A stretch of 64,000 nt of DNA from Hydromicrobium sp964517765 (GTDB lineage Bacteria > Actinomycetota > Humimicrobiia > Humimicrobiales > Humimicrobiaceae): the NCBI GenBank assembly GCA_964517765.1, contig CAZFEN010000005.1, forward strand, positions 9,261-73,260, written 5' to 3'. Below are positions 17,581-26,440 of the stretch, one piece after another. A program made the translations under genes and the position numbers. The notes under the pieces are model-generated. The model had not been told where the DNA came from. It saw only the letters and a list, made by a program, of their open reading frames with translations, and ran no database searches. Within the stretch, counting starts at the first letter, position 1. Each line of letters begins with the position of its first letter.

Positions 17581-18438
17581 ATGGTTTTGAAAGCAAAAGA
17601 AGAAAATAAAAATTCCATATATGTTCCCGATATTGCCCGAATAAGCCGTATAGAAAAAGTAAGTCCCACCGAAAAATTATTTAATATTGCTTTTGAGGAT
17701 GAAGAAAAACAAAATAATTTTAAATTCCTACCCGGTCAATTTATAGAGCTCACCATATTCGGATTAGGGGAGGCGCCTTTCTGTCTAGCATCAAACCCAA
17801 ATAACAGAGAATTTTTTGAGCTCTGTGTAAGAAATGCCGGTAATGTCTCCGGTGCCCTTCACAGAATGGAAGAAGGTTCTAAGATCGGTATCAGAGGTCC
17901 TTTCGGAAGAGGATATTTCCCATTTGAAAAGATGAGAAATCATAATGTCCTTTTGATTGCCGGAGGTCTGGGATTGGTACCGTTAATGTCGCTAATAAAA
18001 TATATAATGCAATACAGGGAATATTATAAAGAAATAATGATAATATACGGTGCAGTTAATCCTGATAGTATTTTATTTAAAAATGATATTGGGTACTGGA
18101 GTAACCGCAGTGATATCTCAATCTGTATTTCTGTGGATAATCCTGATGATAAATGGACCGGAGAAATCGGAGTATGTACCAAGCTCATACCAAGAGTGAA
18201 TTTTCCACCCGAAGACACTTATGTCGTGGTTTGCGGGCCTCCTGTCATGTATAAGTACGTGATTATGGAATTGGAAAAGAAAAACTTTAAACCCGAAAAT
18301 ATTTACCTTTCGCTGGAGAGGAGAATGGAATGCGGAGTTGGAAAATGCAACCACTGTCATATTGGCAATAAACTGGTATGCGTTGATGGTCCTGTATTCA
18401 GTCTATGGGAAATAATGAATTTGAAGGAGGCAATATAA
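17581..18438 (+). CDS. hydG: Sulfhydrogenase-type hydrogenase gamma subunit (FAD/NAD(P)-binding reductase)
   Basis: This 285-residue diaphorase subunit exchanges electrons with NAD(P)H. It has a ferredoxin-reductase-like FAD domain ('FLPGQFIELTIF', 'GNVSGALHRM'), a nucleotide-binding domain with 'LLIAGGLGLVPLMSL' (~residues 124-138) and 'VVCGPPVMYKYV' (~217-228), and a C-terminal 2Fe-2S site with the motif 'CGVGKCNHCHIG' plus a further Cys (~residues 251-267). This layout matches group 3b HydG and AsrB. The gene starts right after hydB and its stop overlaps the hydD start by one base. The cofactor (NADH versus NADPH) cannot be decided from the sequence. Confidence 0.9.
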   Translation: MVLKAKEENKNSIYVPDIARISRIEKVSPTEKLFNIAFEDEEKQNNFKFLPGQFIELTIFGLGEAPFCLASNPNNREFFELCVRNAGNVSGALHRMEEGSKIGIRGPFGRGYFPFEKMRNHNVLLIAGGLGLVPLMSLIKYIMQYREYYKEIMIIYGAVNPDSILFKNDIGYWSNRSDISICISVDNPDDKWTGEIGVCTKLIPRVNFPPEDTYVVVCGPPVMYKYVIMELEKKNFKPENIYLSLERRMECGVGKCNHCHIGNKLVCVDGPVFSLWEIMNLKEAI

Positions 18439-19217
18439 TGAGTAAGCCAAAAGTAGGAGTATTCGGATTTACCGGATGCGGCGGATGCCAACTGGAAATA
18501 TTAAATCTTGAAGACCAATTACTGGATCTTGTAAATGCAGTTGAAATTGTCCATTTTACGGAAGCCATTACCGAGCACAGCGATAATTATGAAATCGCCC
18601 TTGTGGAAGGTTCCATATCCACCGAGCATGGTGTTGAAAGAATAAAAAAAATAGGCGATATTGCAAAGATAATAGTGGCAGTTGGAGCATGCGCGGTATC
18701 GGGCGGATTGAATTGTCTAAAAAATTTATATGGTCTTGAAAGAGCCAAAGAGTTGGTATATGGGGATAAGAAGGATTGGATAGATTCCATTGAGGTAAAA
18801 CCCATTGACCAGTATGTGAAAGTCGACTATTATGCGAGGGGCTGTCCTCCTAACAGGTTCGAGATAGTGAATATAATAAAATCCCTTATTGTGGGTAAAA
18901 AACCTGAGATACCTGACTATCCGGTCTGCGTCGAATGCAAAAGAAATGGTAATACATGCGTATATGAACTGGGAATAACCTGTATGGGTCCCATCACAAG
19001 AGCGGGCTGTAATTCCAGATGTCCCAATAGTGTTTCAGGTTGCGAAGCCTGCAGGGGAATAATAGATGATCCGAATGTAAATGCCCAGAAAGATCTGCTC
19101 GCAAAATATGGACTCACGGTTGAGGATATAATGGAGGGATTCAACCTTTATAATGCCTGCAAAGGAAAAACTATAGAGAAAGATAAAAATAATAATATTT
19201 CCGGAGGTTTATCATAA
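18438..19217 (+). CDS. hydD: Sulfhydrogenase-type NiFe hydrogenase delta (small) subunit
   Basis: This 259-residue small subunit relays electrons from the NiFe site through iron-sulfur clusters. The proximal-cluster ligands are C14 and C17 in 'GFTGCGGCQLE', with later Cys in 'GACAVSGG' and 'ARGCPPNR'. A Cys-rich C-terminal half ('CVECKRNGNTC', 'GCNSRCPN', 'GCEACRG') supplies two more clusters. No twin-arginine signal is present, so the enzyme is cytoplasmic. I start at ATG 18438 because GGAGG (18424-18428) serves it; an in-frame upstream ATG (18405) lies inside hydG without a ribosome site. The gene overlaps hydG and hydA by one base each, a sign of tight translational coupling. Confidence 0.92.
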   Translation: MSKPKVGVFGFTGCGGCQLEILNLEDQLLDLVNAVEIVHFTEAITEHSDNYEIALVEGSISTEHGVERIKKIGDIAKIIVAVGACAVSGGLNCLKNLYGLERAKELVYGDKKDWIDSIEVKPIDQYVKVDYYARGCPPNRFEIVNIIKSLIVGKKPEIPDYPVCVECKRNGNTCVYELGITCMGPITRAGCNSRCPNSVSGCEACRGIIDDPNVNAQKDLLAKYGLTVEDIMEGFNLYNACKGKTIEKDKNNNISGGLS

Positions 19218-20518
19218 TGGCCAAGAATTTAAATGTGAAGATCTCACCGGTATCAAGAGTAGAGGGTCACGGTGATTTGATAATAAATATAAAAGATAAA
19301 AAGGTGGAGCAGTTGACATTTAGAATACCGGAATCGCCCAGATTTTTTGAAGCAATGATGGTCGGGCGGAAGTATGACGAACCATCTCATATTGCTTCAA
19401 GGATTTGCGGGATTTGTTCGGTTGCTCATACCTGTGCATCGATTAAAGCTACCGAGAAAGCATTGGGTATAATCCCATCCCCGCAAACCATAAGCTTGAG
19501 AAAACTTGTATATCACCATGAAAATGTCCAGAGCAATGTGCTGCATGTTTATTTTCTGGCTGCCCCTGATTTTTTTGGTGTCGGCAGTGTGATCCCGCTG
19601 GTAGAAACACATCCCGAAGTAGTAAATATTGCTCTGAGAACAAAAAAGATGGCAAATGACATGATCAGAATAATTGGAGGCAGAGCTGTCCATCCGATAA
19701 GGATAGTAGTCGGTGGGTTTACCAAGCTGCCCACGGAAGAAGAAATGGTGCAGATGAAAGAGATGCTCCAGGGAAGTTATCCGGATTTTGAAGAAACTCT
19801 TGGTGTGCTAAAGACTCTGAATATTCCTGATTTCGAAAGAGAAACAGAATATATTTCTATAAACGATCCGGTTGATTATGCACTTTATAACGGCAATATA
19901 AAATCATCAGATGGCTGGGAGATCGATGACCAGAACTATCTGGATAAAATAAATGAAAAAATAGTCCAGCACTCGACTTCAAAACATTGCTGGGCAAGCA
20001 GGGATGCATTCATGGTCGGTGCTCTTGCCAGATTTAACAACAATCACGATAAGCTTACGGATAATGCCAAAAGATATGCCGAAGAACTTGGGCTTAAAGC
20101 GCCCTGTTATAATCCATTTATGAACAATATCGCACAATTTGTCGAGATTATTCATAGTGTCGACGACAGTATAAGGTTAATAGATGAAATCCTGGAAGAG
20201 GGTATCGATAAAGATAAAGCTATGGTAGATATCATTCCAAGAGCAGGCCGTGGTGTGGGAGTAGTAGAAGCTCCGAGGGGTTTGCTTATTCATGATTATA
20301 CTTATAACGACAGGGGCAGAGTGGAAAAAGCTAATATGATAATCCCTACGGGAATGAATTATGCAAATATAGAGAAAGATATGGATGCAATGGTTCCGAC
20401 TGTAATCGATAAAAGCGAGGATGAAATCAGACTGGCCTGCGAGATGCTGATAAGAGCTTATGACCCATGTATATCCTGTTCGACACATTTTCTGAATGTC
20501 AAATTAATAAATAAATAG
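19217..20518 (+). CDS. hydA: Sulfhydrogenase-type NiFe hydrogenase alpha (large, catalytic) subunit
   Basis: This 433-residue subunit holds the NiFe(CN)2CO site that makes or oxidises H2. Both active-site motifs are intact: L1 'RICGICSVAH' (C64, C67, H71) and L2 'DPCISCSTH' (C418, C421, H424). Nine residues follow H424; they are the expected C-terminal peptide that a maturation protease removes, and that protease is encoded 29 bp downstream. The 'SPVSRVEGHGDL' start is typical. Subunit composition and lack of export signals place it with group 3b-like bidirectional NAD(P)-linked hydrogenases. Some family members also reduce polysulfide, but this cannot be inferred here. Confidence 0.93.
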   Translation: MAKNLNVKISPVSRVEGHGDLIINIKDKKVEQLTFRIPESPRFFEAMMVGRKYDEPSHIASRICGICSVAHTCASIKATEKALGIIPSPQTISLRKLVYHHENVQSNVLHVYFLAAPDFFGVGSVIPLVETHPEVVNIALRTKKMANDMIRIIGGRAVHPIRIVVGGFTKLPTEEEMVQMKEMLQGSYPDFEETLGVLKTLNIPDFERETEYISINDPVDYALYNGNIKSSDGWEIDDQNYLDKINEKIVQHSTSKHCWASRDAFMVGALARFNNNHDKLTDNAKRYAEELGLKAPCYNPFMNNIAQFVEIIHSVDDSIRLIDEILEEGIDKDKAMVDIIPRAGRGVGVVEAPRGLLIHDYTYNDRGRVEKANMIIPTGMNYANIEKDMDAMVPTVIDKSEDEIRLACEMLIRAYDPCISCSTHFLNVKLINK

Positions 20519-20547
20519 AATCTATTGCTTTTAAATTACTGATTATC

Positions 20548-21051
20548 ATGATTTCTTCCGGTAAAAAAATCTCAAAAGAAAAGGGTTATGGTTGGACAAA
20601 TATTAGAATCGTTGGTTTTGGAAATAAGTTCAGATCTGATGATGGAATAGGTATCAGAGTGATAAAAGAACTGGAAAAATTGGAATTTTTTAAGGATATA
20701 GAGATTATTGACGGGGGAACATCAGGGATCGATCTTGTTTTTTGGGCAAAAAACTGCGAAAAAATAATAATAATAGATGCCGTAGATACCGGAGAGAAAA
20801 TCGGAGACGTTGTAAATATAAAGGTTGACGATATCGAAGAATTTGTAAGGAAGGATTATAGGAGCCTTTCTCTCCATGATCTTAATCTTGCGGATGTTTT
20901 AAAACTTATAAAAGCATTAAAAATAAATACCAGTATATCAATAATAGGCATTAAACCAAAGAGTATAGATTTTGGCGATAAGCTGTCACCTGAGGTAGAA
21001 AGAAAAATTCCTGCGATAATATCGGAAATTAAAAAAGAGACTCATAAATAA
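20548..21051 (+). CDS. Hydrogenase maturation endopeptidase (HyaD/HybD family)
   Basis: This 167-residue protease cuts the C-terminal tail from the large subunit after nickel insertion. The conserved 'GFGNKFRSDDGIG' (residues ~25-37) supplies the nickel-binding acidic residue; 'IIIDAVD' (~74-80) and the His of 'LSLHDLNLADVL' (~110-121) are the other ligands. The first ~18 residues ('MISSGKKISKEKG') precede the usual family start, so the true start could be a little downstream. It lies 29 bp after hydA in the same direction and is very likely co-transcribed with it. Confidence 0.9.
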   Translation: MISSGKKISKEKGYGWTNIRIVGFGNKFRSDDGIGIRVIKELEKLEFFKDIEIIDGGTSGIDLVFWAKNCEKIIIIDAVDTGEKIGDVVNIKVDDIEEFVRKDYRSLSLHDLNLADVLKLIKALKINTSISIIGIKPKSIDFGDKLSPEVERKIPAIISEIKKETHK

Positions 21052-21100
21052 TCCGATATTAAATTTTAAAAAATCCTTTTTAAAAATCATCATATTTATA

Positions 21101-21129
21101 TTGTAACAATTGACGCATACAATTATAAT
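21101..21129 (+). promoter_or_regulatory. Promoter of the 87-residue protein gene
   Basis: TTGTAA (21101-21106), a 17-bp spacer and a perfect TATAAT (21124-21129) stand 40 bp before the start codon. The gene can therefore be expressed independently of the hydrogenase operon. Confidence 0.55.
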
Positions 21130-21168
21130 AAGAATAAAAAATCAAGTAGTTTTTTAAGGAGGATCATT

Positions 21169-21432
21169 ATGTTTAAAGAAATAGAAGATTTGAGAGGGAC
21201 CTGTGAAAATATAATCAAAAAATCCGAAAGTATAAGAAATCTGGCAAAAGACATGGTAAATCTTATAAATGAAATAAAAACCGGAGTAAAGCAGGAAGAT
21301 GCTGTAGAAATGACACTTGCGGTAAGAAAAGAACTGGCAAATATATTTATCTTAAACTCCAATATTGAAGATAATTTTAAAATACTTCAGAAAATATTCA
21401 AATCTATAAAGAATCTAAATAAAATACAGTAA
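21169..21432 (+). CDS. Unknown 87-residue helical protein in the hydrogenase locus
   Basis: I do not recognise this protein. It is highly charged and predicted almost wholly alpha-helical by inspection, with heptad-like spacing of Ile/Leu in 'IIKKSESIRNLAKDMVNLI' and again near the end, suggesting a helical hairpin or coiled coil. No cysteine or histidine cluster is present (one Cys at residue 12), so it is not an obvious metallochaperone. It has an excellent ribosome site (AAGGAGG, 6 nt before ATG) and its own promoter. It lies between the hydrogenase endopeptidase gene and the convergent hypE, 75 bp from the latter. Position suggests a role in hydrogenase assembly or regulation, which is inference only. 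Confidence 0.7.
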   Translation: MFKEIEDLRGTCENIIKKSESIRNLAKDMVNLINEIKTGVKQEDAVEMTLAVRKELANIFILNSNIEDNFKILQKIFKSIKNLNKIQ

Positions 21433-21507
21433 GAACTTATCTTTTATTTTTATTGAATTACTATTTTTTATGGAAGCGTTAATATAACCAGCAATATTAT
21501 TTGAAAT

Positions 21508-22593
21508 CTAGCATATCCTTGGAAGCTGTTCGCAATATTGAAGGTCAAGTGTTCTTATGGTGCCAAGTCTTGTGATTAAAAAGATATTGCCTTTATCATT
21601 TTTTTTACCGATCATACTCTTTTCATATTTTTCAGTTACTTCTCCTATGATCCGGCTGTCTTTTCCATATTTATTCTTTTTCATAGCATCAAGCACTCTA
21701 TCGGCATCATTTTTATCTGAAAAAACAATCATCTTTCCTTCATTGGCGATATAGAGGGGATCCAATCCGAGAAACTGACAGATTCCCCATACTTCTTTTT
21801 TGATTGGAATTTCATTCTCGTATATTTTGATACTATACCCGGATGCTCCGGACATTTCGAATAGTATCGATGCCAGTCCTCCTCTGGTAACATCTCTCAG
21901 TGCATGGATTTTTTTGGATACTAAAAGTATATCTCTGACAAGTGAGGAAAGGGGGGCGCAGTCGCTTTTAATGCTGCTTTTGAAGTTGAATTCTTTTCTG
22001 CTGCTGAGAATAGCTATCCCATGTTCGGCAATTCCTCCGTTAATCAAAATTTTATCTCCTGCTTCGATTCTGCGGGGGAAAAGGTCAATACTATTATTGA
22101 TGATTCCTATACCTGATGTATTTATGAAGATTTTATCTGCACTTCCTTTTCCCACTACCTTGGTATCACCGGTAACTATTCTTAAATCATTATCATTTAC
22201 TGTATTTTTTATTGAAGAAAGTATCTTTTTAAAATCCGAAACCGGAAAACCTTCTTCGAGGATGAAAGAGAGACTCAGAGCAATGGGAATACATCCGGTG
22301 GTCACAAGATCATTTATGGTACCGCATATGCTTAATTTACCAATATCACCACCCGGAAAGAATATAGGATCCACCACAAAGCTATCGGTAGTATAGGCGA
22401 TCTTTTTACCACTGAAGTTAATGACCGCACTATCTTCAAGCTTATTTAAGATTTCATTTCCGAAATATCCGAGAAGAAGGTTGCTTATGAGTTCCCCGGT
22501 TTTGATTCCACCATCACCATGTGAAAGCTGGATTATTTTATCATCGAATCTTTTATCTATCTTTTTATTCTGGCTGTTTTTTTCTGCTCTCAT
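21508..22593 (-). CDS. hypE: Hydrogenase maturation protein HypE
   Basis: HypE dehydrates the carbamoyl group placed on its C-terminal cysteine by HypF, giving the thiocyanate that becomes the CN ligands of iron. The 361-residue protein belongs to the PurM/AIR-synthase fold: 'SHGDGGIKTGELI' at the start, 'TTDSFVVDPIFFPGGDIGKL', 'VTGDTKVV'. It ends in the diagnostic 'PRIC', with the modifiable Cys as last residue. It is the fourth gene of hypF-hypC-hypD-hypE and starts 14 bp after hypD. The N-terminal ~18 residues are charged and poorly conserved, as is common. Confidence 0.95.
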   Translation of the reverse strand: MRAEKNSQNKKIDKRFDDKIIQLSHGDGGIKTGELISNLLLGYFGNEILNKLEDSAVINFSGKKIAYTTDSFVVDPIFFPGGDIGKLSICGTINDLVTTGCIPIALSLSFILEEGFPVSDFKKILSSIKNTVNDNDLRIVTGDTKVVGKGSADKIFINTSGIGIINNSIDLFPRRIEAGDKILINGGIAEHGIAILSSRKEFNFKSSIKSDCAPLSSLVRDILLVSKKIHALRDVTRGGLASILFEMSGASGYSIKIYENEIPIKKEVWGICQFLGLDPLYIANEGKMIVFSDKNDADRVLDAMKKNKYGKDSRIIGEVTEKYEKSMIGKKNDKGNIFLITRLGTIRTLDLQYCEQLPRIC

Positions 22594-22607
22594 ATGAATT
22601 TTAAATG

Positions 22608-23690
22608 TCAGACTTTGATATTTTTATATTTTCTTTCATATTTATAATAGGCTGCACACGACCCCTCGCTTGATACCATACATGGCCCTACGGGGCTTTC
22701 AGGTCTACAGGTTTTTGAGAATAACCTGCATTCAAAAGGTTTCTTTATCCCCTTAAGGACATTTCCGCACTCGCAGCCTGCTGGTTCTGCGGATTTGATT
22801 TTTTTTACAGGGAACTGGGTTCTGGCATCGAATCTCAAAAATTTCTCCTTTAATTTTAAACCGCTTCCTGAAATATTCCCCAGTCCTCTCCATATCGAAT
22901 CGGATTTATCGAATATTTCATAAATAAATTTTACTGCTGCAGGATTTCCTTTTTTTTTAACGACTCTTTTGTATTGAATTTCGATTTCGGAAGTTTCTTT
23001 TTTTATCTGTTTCAGTATCATTACTATGGACTGAAGTATATCTTCCGGTTCAAAACCGCTTATTACACAGGGTATTCCATATTTACTGGCTAAAAATCCG
23101 TAGGGTTCACTCCCAATAATAGCGGAGACATGTCCCGGGCACAGAAAAGCATTTATTTTTATTTCTTTGTCGTTAGCCAATAGTTCAAGTGCTTCGGGTA
23201 TAAGTTTATGAGTATTGAAAATATAAAAATTGCTGATTTTTTCAAGATATGCTCTTTTTACGATTATCGACGTAAGCGGAATGGTGGTCTCGAATCCGAT
23301 TGCCAAAAATATCACTTTTCTGTCAGGATTTTTTCTGGCAAAATCAAGGGCATCTGCCGGTGAATAACATATATTTATATCTCTGCCTTCTGCTCTATTT
23401 AAATAAAGGCTGGACTCTGTTCCCGGCACTCTCAGCATATCTCCAAAAGTAAACAGGGAGATTTCATACTGTTTCGTGATTTCCAGTATCCAGTCTATAT
23501 CCACGGCAGGGGTGACACAGACAGGGCATCCGGGTCCGCTTATAAGATTTATGGTTTCAGGGATAAGCTGCCTTAATCCATATCTTGATATGGTCATGGT
23601 GTGGGTCCCGCAGACTTCCATTATATTTATCCTGTGAACGGGTTTATTACTCGTTAAGGATAAAGTAAGTTCCTTAATGCTGCTGTTCAT
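22608..23690 (-). CDS. hypD: Hydrogenase maturation protein HypD
   Basis: HypD is the iron-sulfur scaffold on which, with HypC, the Fe(CN)2CO unit is built. Catalytic cysteines are in 'MEVCGTHTM' and 'GPGCPVC'. The C-terminal 4Fe-4S region holds Cys in 'GCECG', 'FECRLF', 'TCRPESPVGPC' and 'SCAAYY'. I start at ATG 23690 (360 residues), because GGAAGG lies upstream and family members begin with this 'xxxIKEL' segment. An in-frame ATG at 23729 would overlap hypC by 56 bases. With the chosen start the overlap is 17 bases. The gene sits between hypC and hypE. Confidence 0.94.
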   Translation of the reverse strand: MNSSIKELTLSLTSNKPVHRINIMEVCGTHTMTISRYGLRQLIPETINLISGPGCPVCVTPAVDIDWILEITKQYEISLFTFGDMLRVPGTESSLYLNRAEGRDINICYSPADALDFARKNPDRKVIFLAIGFETTIPLTSIIVKRAYLEKISNFYIFNTHKLIPEALELLANDKEIKINAFLCPGHVSAIIGSEPYGFLASKYGIPCVISGFEPEDILQSIVMILKQIKKETSEIEIQYKRVVKKKGNPAAVKFIYEIFDKSDSIWRGLGNISGSGLKLKEKFLRFDARTQFPVKKIKSAEPAGCECGNVLKGIKKPFECRLFSKTCRPESPVGPCMVSSEGSCAAYYKYERKYKNIKV

Positions 23691-23898
23691 CCAGGTATTC
23701 CTTCCAATAATTTTGTATGGATACTGCATCTTCTTTCTCTATGATCTGTATTGCAAATCCGGCATGGACTATGACAAAATCTCCGATTCTGACCGCAGGA
23801 ACCAGAGCGATATCGATTTCTTTTTTTACCCCAAGGGTTTCTACTACGGCTGTTTTTTTATTTATTTTAATTATCTTTGCTGGTATTGCCAGGCACAT
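23674..23898 (-). CDS. hypC: Hydrogenase maturation chaperone HypC
   Basis: This 74-residue OB-fold chaperone carries the iron centre from HypD to the large subunit. The essential N-terminal Cys2 is present in 'MCLAIPAKI'; after removal of Met it becomes the N-terminus. The 'GDFVIVHAGFAIQII' segment is standard. It starts 3 bp after hypF and its end overlaps hypD, so the hyp genes form one translationally coupled operon. Only this copy is visible in the window. Confidence 0.95.
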   Translation of the reverse strand: MCLAIPAKIIKINKKTAVVETLGVKKEIDIALVPAVRIGDFVIVHAGFAIQIIEKEDAVSIQNYWKEYLDEQQH

Positions 23899-23901
23899 GA
23901 C

Positions 23902-26265
23902 TTACCTCTTTTTCTTTGAAGGTAAAATTTTCAAGGCCGATATATAGATTTGTCCAAGAGAAATACCCCCATCATTTACAGAAACATTGAAATTTGAGTA
24001 TACCTCAAAACCATCTTTCCTTAATATATCAAAACATCTTTTCAGGAGGAAGTTGTTTTGAAAAACTCCACCACTCAAACCAACCCTGTAAATTCCGCTT
24101 TTTTTTCTTATAATATTACTGATTTCAAGCACAGCCGATGCCAGTGTATTATGAAATCTGGTAGATATTTTATCTTTTGGTATTTTTTTTTGCAAATCTT
24201 CGAATATCTGTGAAAAAATATGATGATCGTCTATTAAATATCTTCCATTTCTATAATCGATTTTTAAAGGATATTTTTCCTTAACTTTATAGTCAGTTAT
24301 CATTTCAAGGTGTACTGCCGCCTCGCCTTCGAAACTTGATACATGGGTGCAATCAAGAACGGAACTCACGGCATCGAATAATCTCCCCATACTGGTAGTT
24401 ATCGGGCTGTTAAATCCGGTTTCCATCTGTTTTTCGATAACTTCAATTTCGAAATTTGATATTATTTTCTTATAAAAAGGTAGATTATCATATAAAAACC
24501 GGTAAAATTTGTTTTTACTGTACCCGTTAATCTTCCACAGATGATACAGATAGGAAACAGCCATCCGGTAAGGTTTTTTTATGGATATTTCTCCTCCGGG
24601 AAGAATCTTTTCTTTTAAATGACCCACTCTTATAAAATTTAAATCCCGGTTTACCTTAAATATTTCGCTTCCCCAGATCTTTCCATCATCACCATAACCG
24701 GTCCCATCCCAGGCAAAACCAATTAAATTTTCATTTATATCATTTTCGGCCATTACACTGGCAATGTGCGCCTTATGATGCTGAACTTCGATCCGGGTTT
24801 CTATATTTTTCAGTTTTGCAGCAAACTTTGTAGAAGCATAGGCAGGATGTTTATCATAAGCTATCGCATCTATTTTCTTGATATTAAAAAGTTTCCGATA
24901 ATGGTTGAATGTAGAGTCGTAAAATTCGAGAGACCGGGTATCATCAAGATCCCCGATATGCTGGCTTAAGATAGCATAATTCTTGACCAGGAGGCAGAAG
25001 GTATTTTTCTCATGGGCGCCTGCTGCAAAAACGACCTGCCTTCCGATATCTTTTTTAAGTTTTACCGGATATGGAGAATATCCTCTGGCTCTTCTTATTA
25101 TCATCTCTCTATCGTCAAATATTTTTATGACCGAATCATCGAACCTGCAGTAAACATCCCGGTCATGCATCAAAAAATAATCACAGATGTCTTTCAATTT
25201 CTCAAATGCCTCCGCGTTTTCAGCTGCTATAGGTTCTTCGGATATATTTCCGCTGGTCATAATAAGGGGTATGTCTATATGGTCGAAAATCAAATGATGC
25301 AGCGGAGTATAGGGGAGCATTACTCCTTCATACCGGTTGTATAACGAGACATAGTGAGATACCGGATAATTTCTGGTATTTTTTTCAAGGAGGACAATAG
25401 GGGCTCTGGGAGAGATGAGGCTCTCTATTTCTTTTTCATTTAGCCTGTAATATTTTTTTATATACTCGATATCTTTGACCATTATTGCAAATGGTTTTAC
25501 AGGCCTTTTCTTTCTTTTCCTGAGTTCCATGACAGTATTATTCGATAGGGCACTGCAGGCAATCTGAAATCCTCCAAGACCTTTCAAAGCAATAATTTTC
25601 CCCTGGCGCAGCAGTTCCGAAGAGGCGGATAGAATGTCTCGGGAATTTATTTCACTCCCTTTTCTATCAATGAGAAGTAATTTTGGGCCGCATTTTTTAC
25701 AGGCGTTTGGTTGTGCGTGAAATCTCCTGTTTGCGGGATCATTATATTCCGCGGAGCAATCTTTACACATCTGAAACTTATGCATGGTGGTATTAGGCCG
25801 ATCGTAAGGCATTTCCTTTATTATGGTAAACCTGGGCCCGCAATTGGTACAGTTAGTAAAGGGATAATCGTGCCGGCGAGTGTCATCATTATTTCTTATA
25901 TCATCAACACAGAGACTGCATGTGGCAATATCCGGAGATACCAGCTGGAACCCTTCTTCGGTCTTCAGGCTTTTTCCTATTTCAAAATTCTTTAATTTCC
26001 GGAAAGGGGATTTTTCTGTCTTTATGCTTTCGATGATTGCAGCAGCAGGTTTATGCAATCTGATATTCGAAGAGAATTTTTCGGCTGTATCTTTATCCGG
26101 AACATTGATTAAGACGGTAACGCCTTCTGTGGTATTGGTTACAGTTCCATTCAAATTATGTTGCTGCGCCAGCCTGTATATAAAAGGTCTGAAGCCCACT
26201 CCCTGGACGATGCCGGATATATTTATAGTAAAAGTCTTTAAATTGTTATGTTTACTGCCTGACAT
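23902..26265 (-). CDS. hypF: Carbamoyltransferase HypF
   Basis: HypF uses carbamoyl phosphate and ATP to carbamoylate the C-terminal Cys of HypE. All four domains appear in the 787 residues: an acylphosphatase-like domain ('GIVQGVGFRPF', residues ~14-24), two zinc-finger pairs (from 'CSLCVDDI' to 'CKKCGP', ~110-195), a YrdC-like domain ('LKGLGGFQIAC', 'KRPVKPFAIM') and a Kae1-like C-terminal domain with the metal-binding 'HHKAH' motif. The length is normal. The ATG lies only ~10 bp from the predicted transcription start and has no clear ribosome site. It is the first gene of the hypFCDE operon. Confidence 0.95.
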   Translation of the reverse strand: MSGSKHNNLKTFTINISGIVQGVGFRPFIYRLAQQHNLNGTVTNTTEGVTVLINVPDKDTAEKFSSNIRLHKPAAAIIESIKTEKSPFRKLKNFEIGKSLKTEEGFQLVSPDIATCSLCVDDIRNNDDTRRHDYPFTNCTNCGPRFTIIKEMPYDRPNTTMHKFQMCKDCSAEYNDPANRRFHAQPNACKKCGPKLLLIDRKGSEINSRDILSASSELLRQGKIIALKGLGGFQIACSALSNNTVMELRKRKKRPVKPFAIMVKDIEYIKKYYRLNEKEIESLISPRAPIVLLEKNTRNYPVSHYVSLYNRYEGVMLPYTPLHHLIFDHIDIPLIMTSGNISEEPIAAENAEAFEKLKDICDYFLMHDRDVYCRFDDSVIKIFDDREMIIRRARGYSPYPVKLKKDIGRQVVFAAGAHEKNTFCLLVKNYAILSQHIGDLDDTRSLEFYDSTFNHYRKLFNIKKIDAIAYDKHPAYASTKFAAKLKNIETRIEVQHHKAHIASVMAENDINENLIGFAWDGTGYGDDGKIWGSEIFKVNRDLNFIRVGHLKEKILPGGEISIKKPYRMAVSYLYHLWKINGYSKNKFYRFLYDNLPFYKKIISNFEIEVIEKQMETGFNSPITTSMGRLFDAVSSVLDCTHVSSFEGEAAVHLEMITDYKVKEKYPLKIDYRNGRYLIDDHHIFSQIFEDLQKKIPKDKISTRFHNTLASAVLEISNIIRKKSGIYRVGLSGGVFQNNFLLKRCFDILRKDGFEVYSNFNVSVNDGGISLGQIYISALKILPSKKKR

Positions 26266-26281
26266 ATTTTAAATCGTTGAT

Positions 26282-26311
26282 ATTTTAACAGTAATATTAA
26301 AGTAAAGCCAA
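26282..26311 (-). promoter_or_regulatory. Possible promoter of the hypFCDE operon
   Basis: On the minus strand TTGGCT (26306-26311), an 18-bp spacer and TAAAAT (26282-26287) precede hypF. The predicted leader would be only about 10 nt, consistent with the lack of a ribosome site but unusual. Confidence 0.4.
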
Positions 26312-26324
26312 TTGAACTGAAAGT

Positions 26325-26354
26325 TTGGTTTTAAGTCCCGTTAGAAGATATAAT
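26325..26354 (+). promoter_or_regulatory. Promoter of the prenyltransferase gene
   Basis: TTGGTT (26325-26330), 18 bp, then a perfect TATAAT (26349-26354). It is divergent from the hypF promoter and leaves a leader of ~80 nt before the coding frame. Confidence 0.55.
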
Positions 26355-26440
26355 ATGATAAAAGACTGAATTAAATCCTGGATACTTAGTTATAAAAATT
26401 ATTTGGAAAAGATTGTAAATATTAATATTTCTTAACTTAT

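Noticed and set aside
21557..22396. Long plus-strand ORFs opposite hypE
   Set aside because: They are shadows of the well-conserved hypE gene on the minus strand, with no ribosome sites or recognisable domains.
24766..26272. Several plus-strand ORFs opposite hypF
   Set aside because: hypF is intact and conserved over its whole length; the antisense frames show no motif or start signal.
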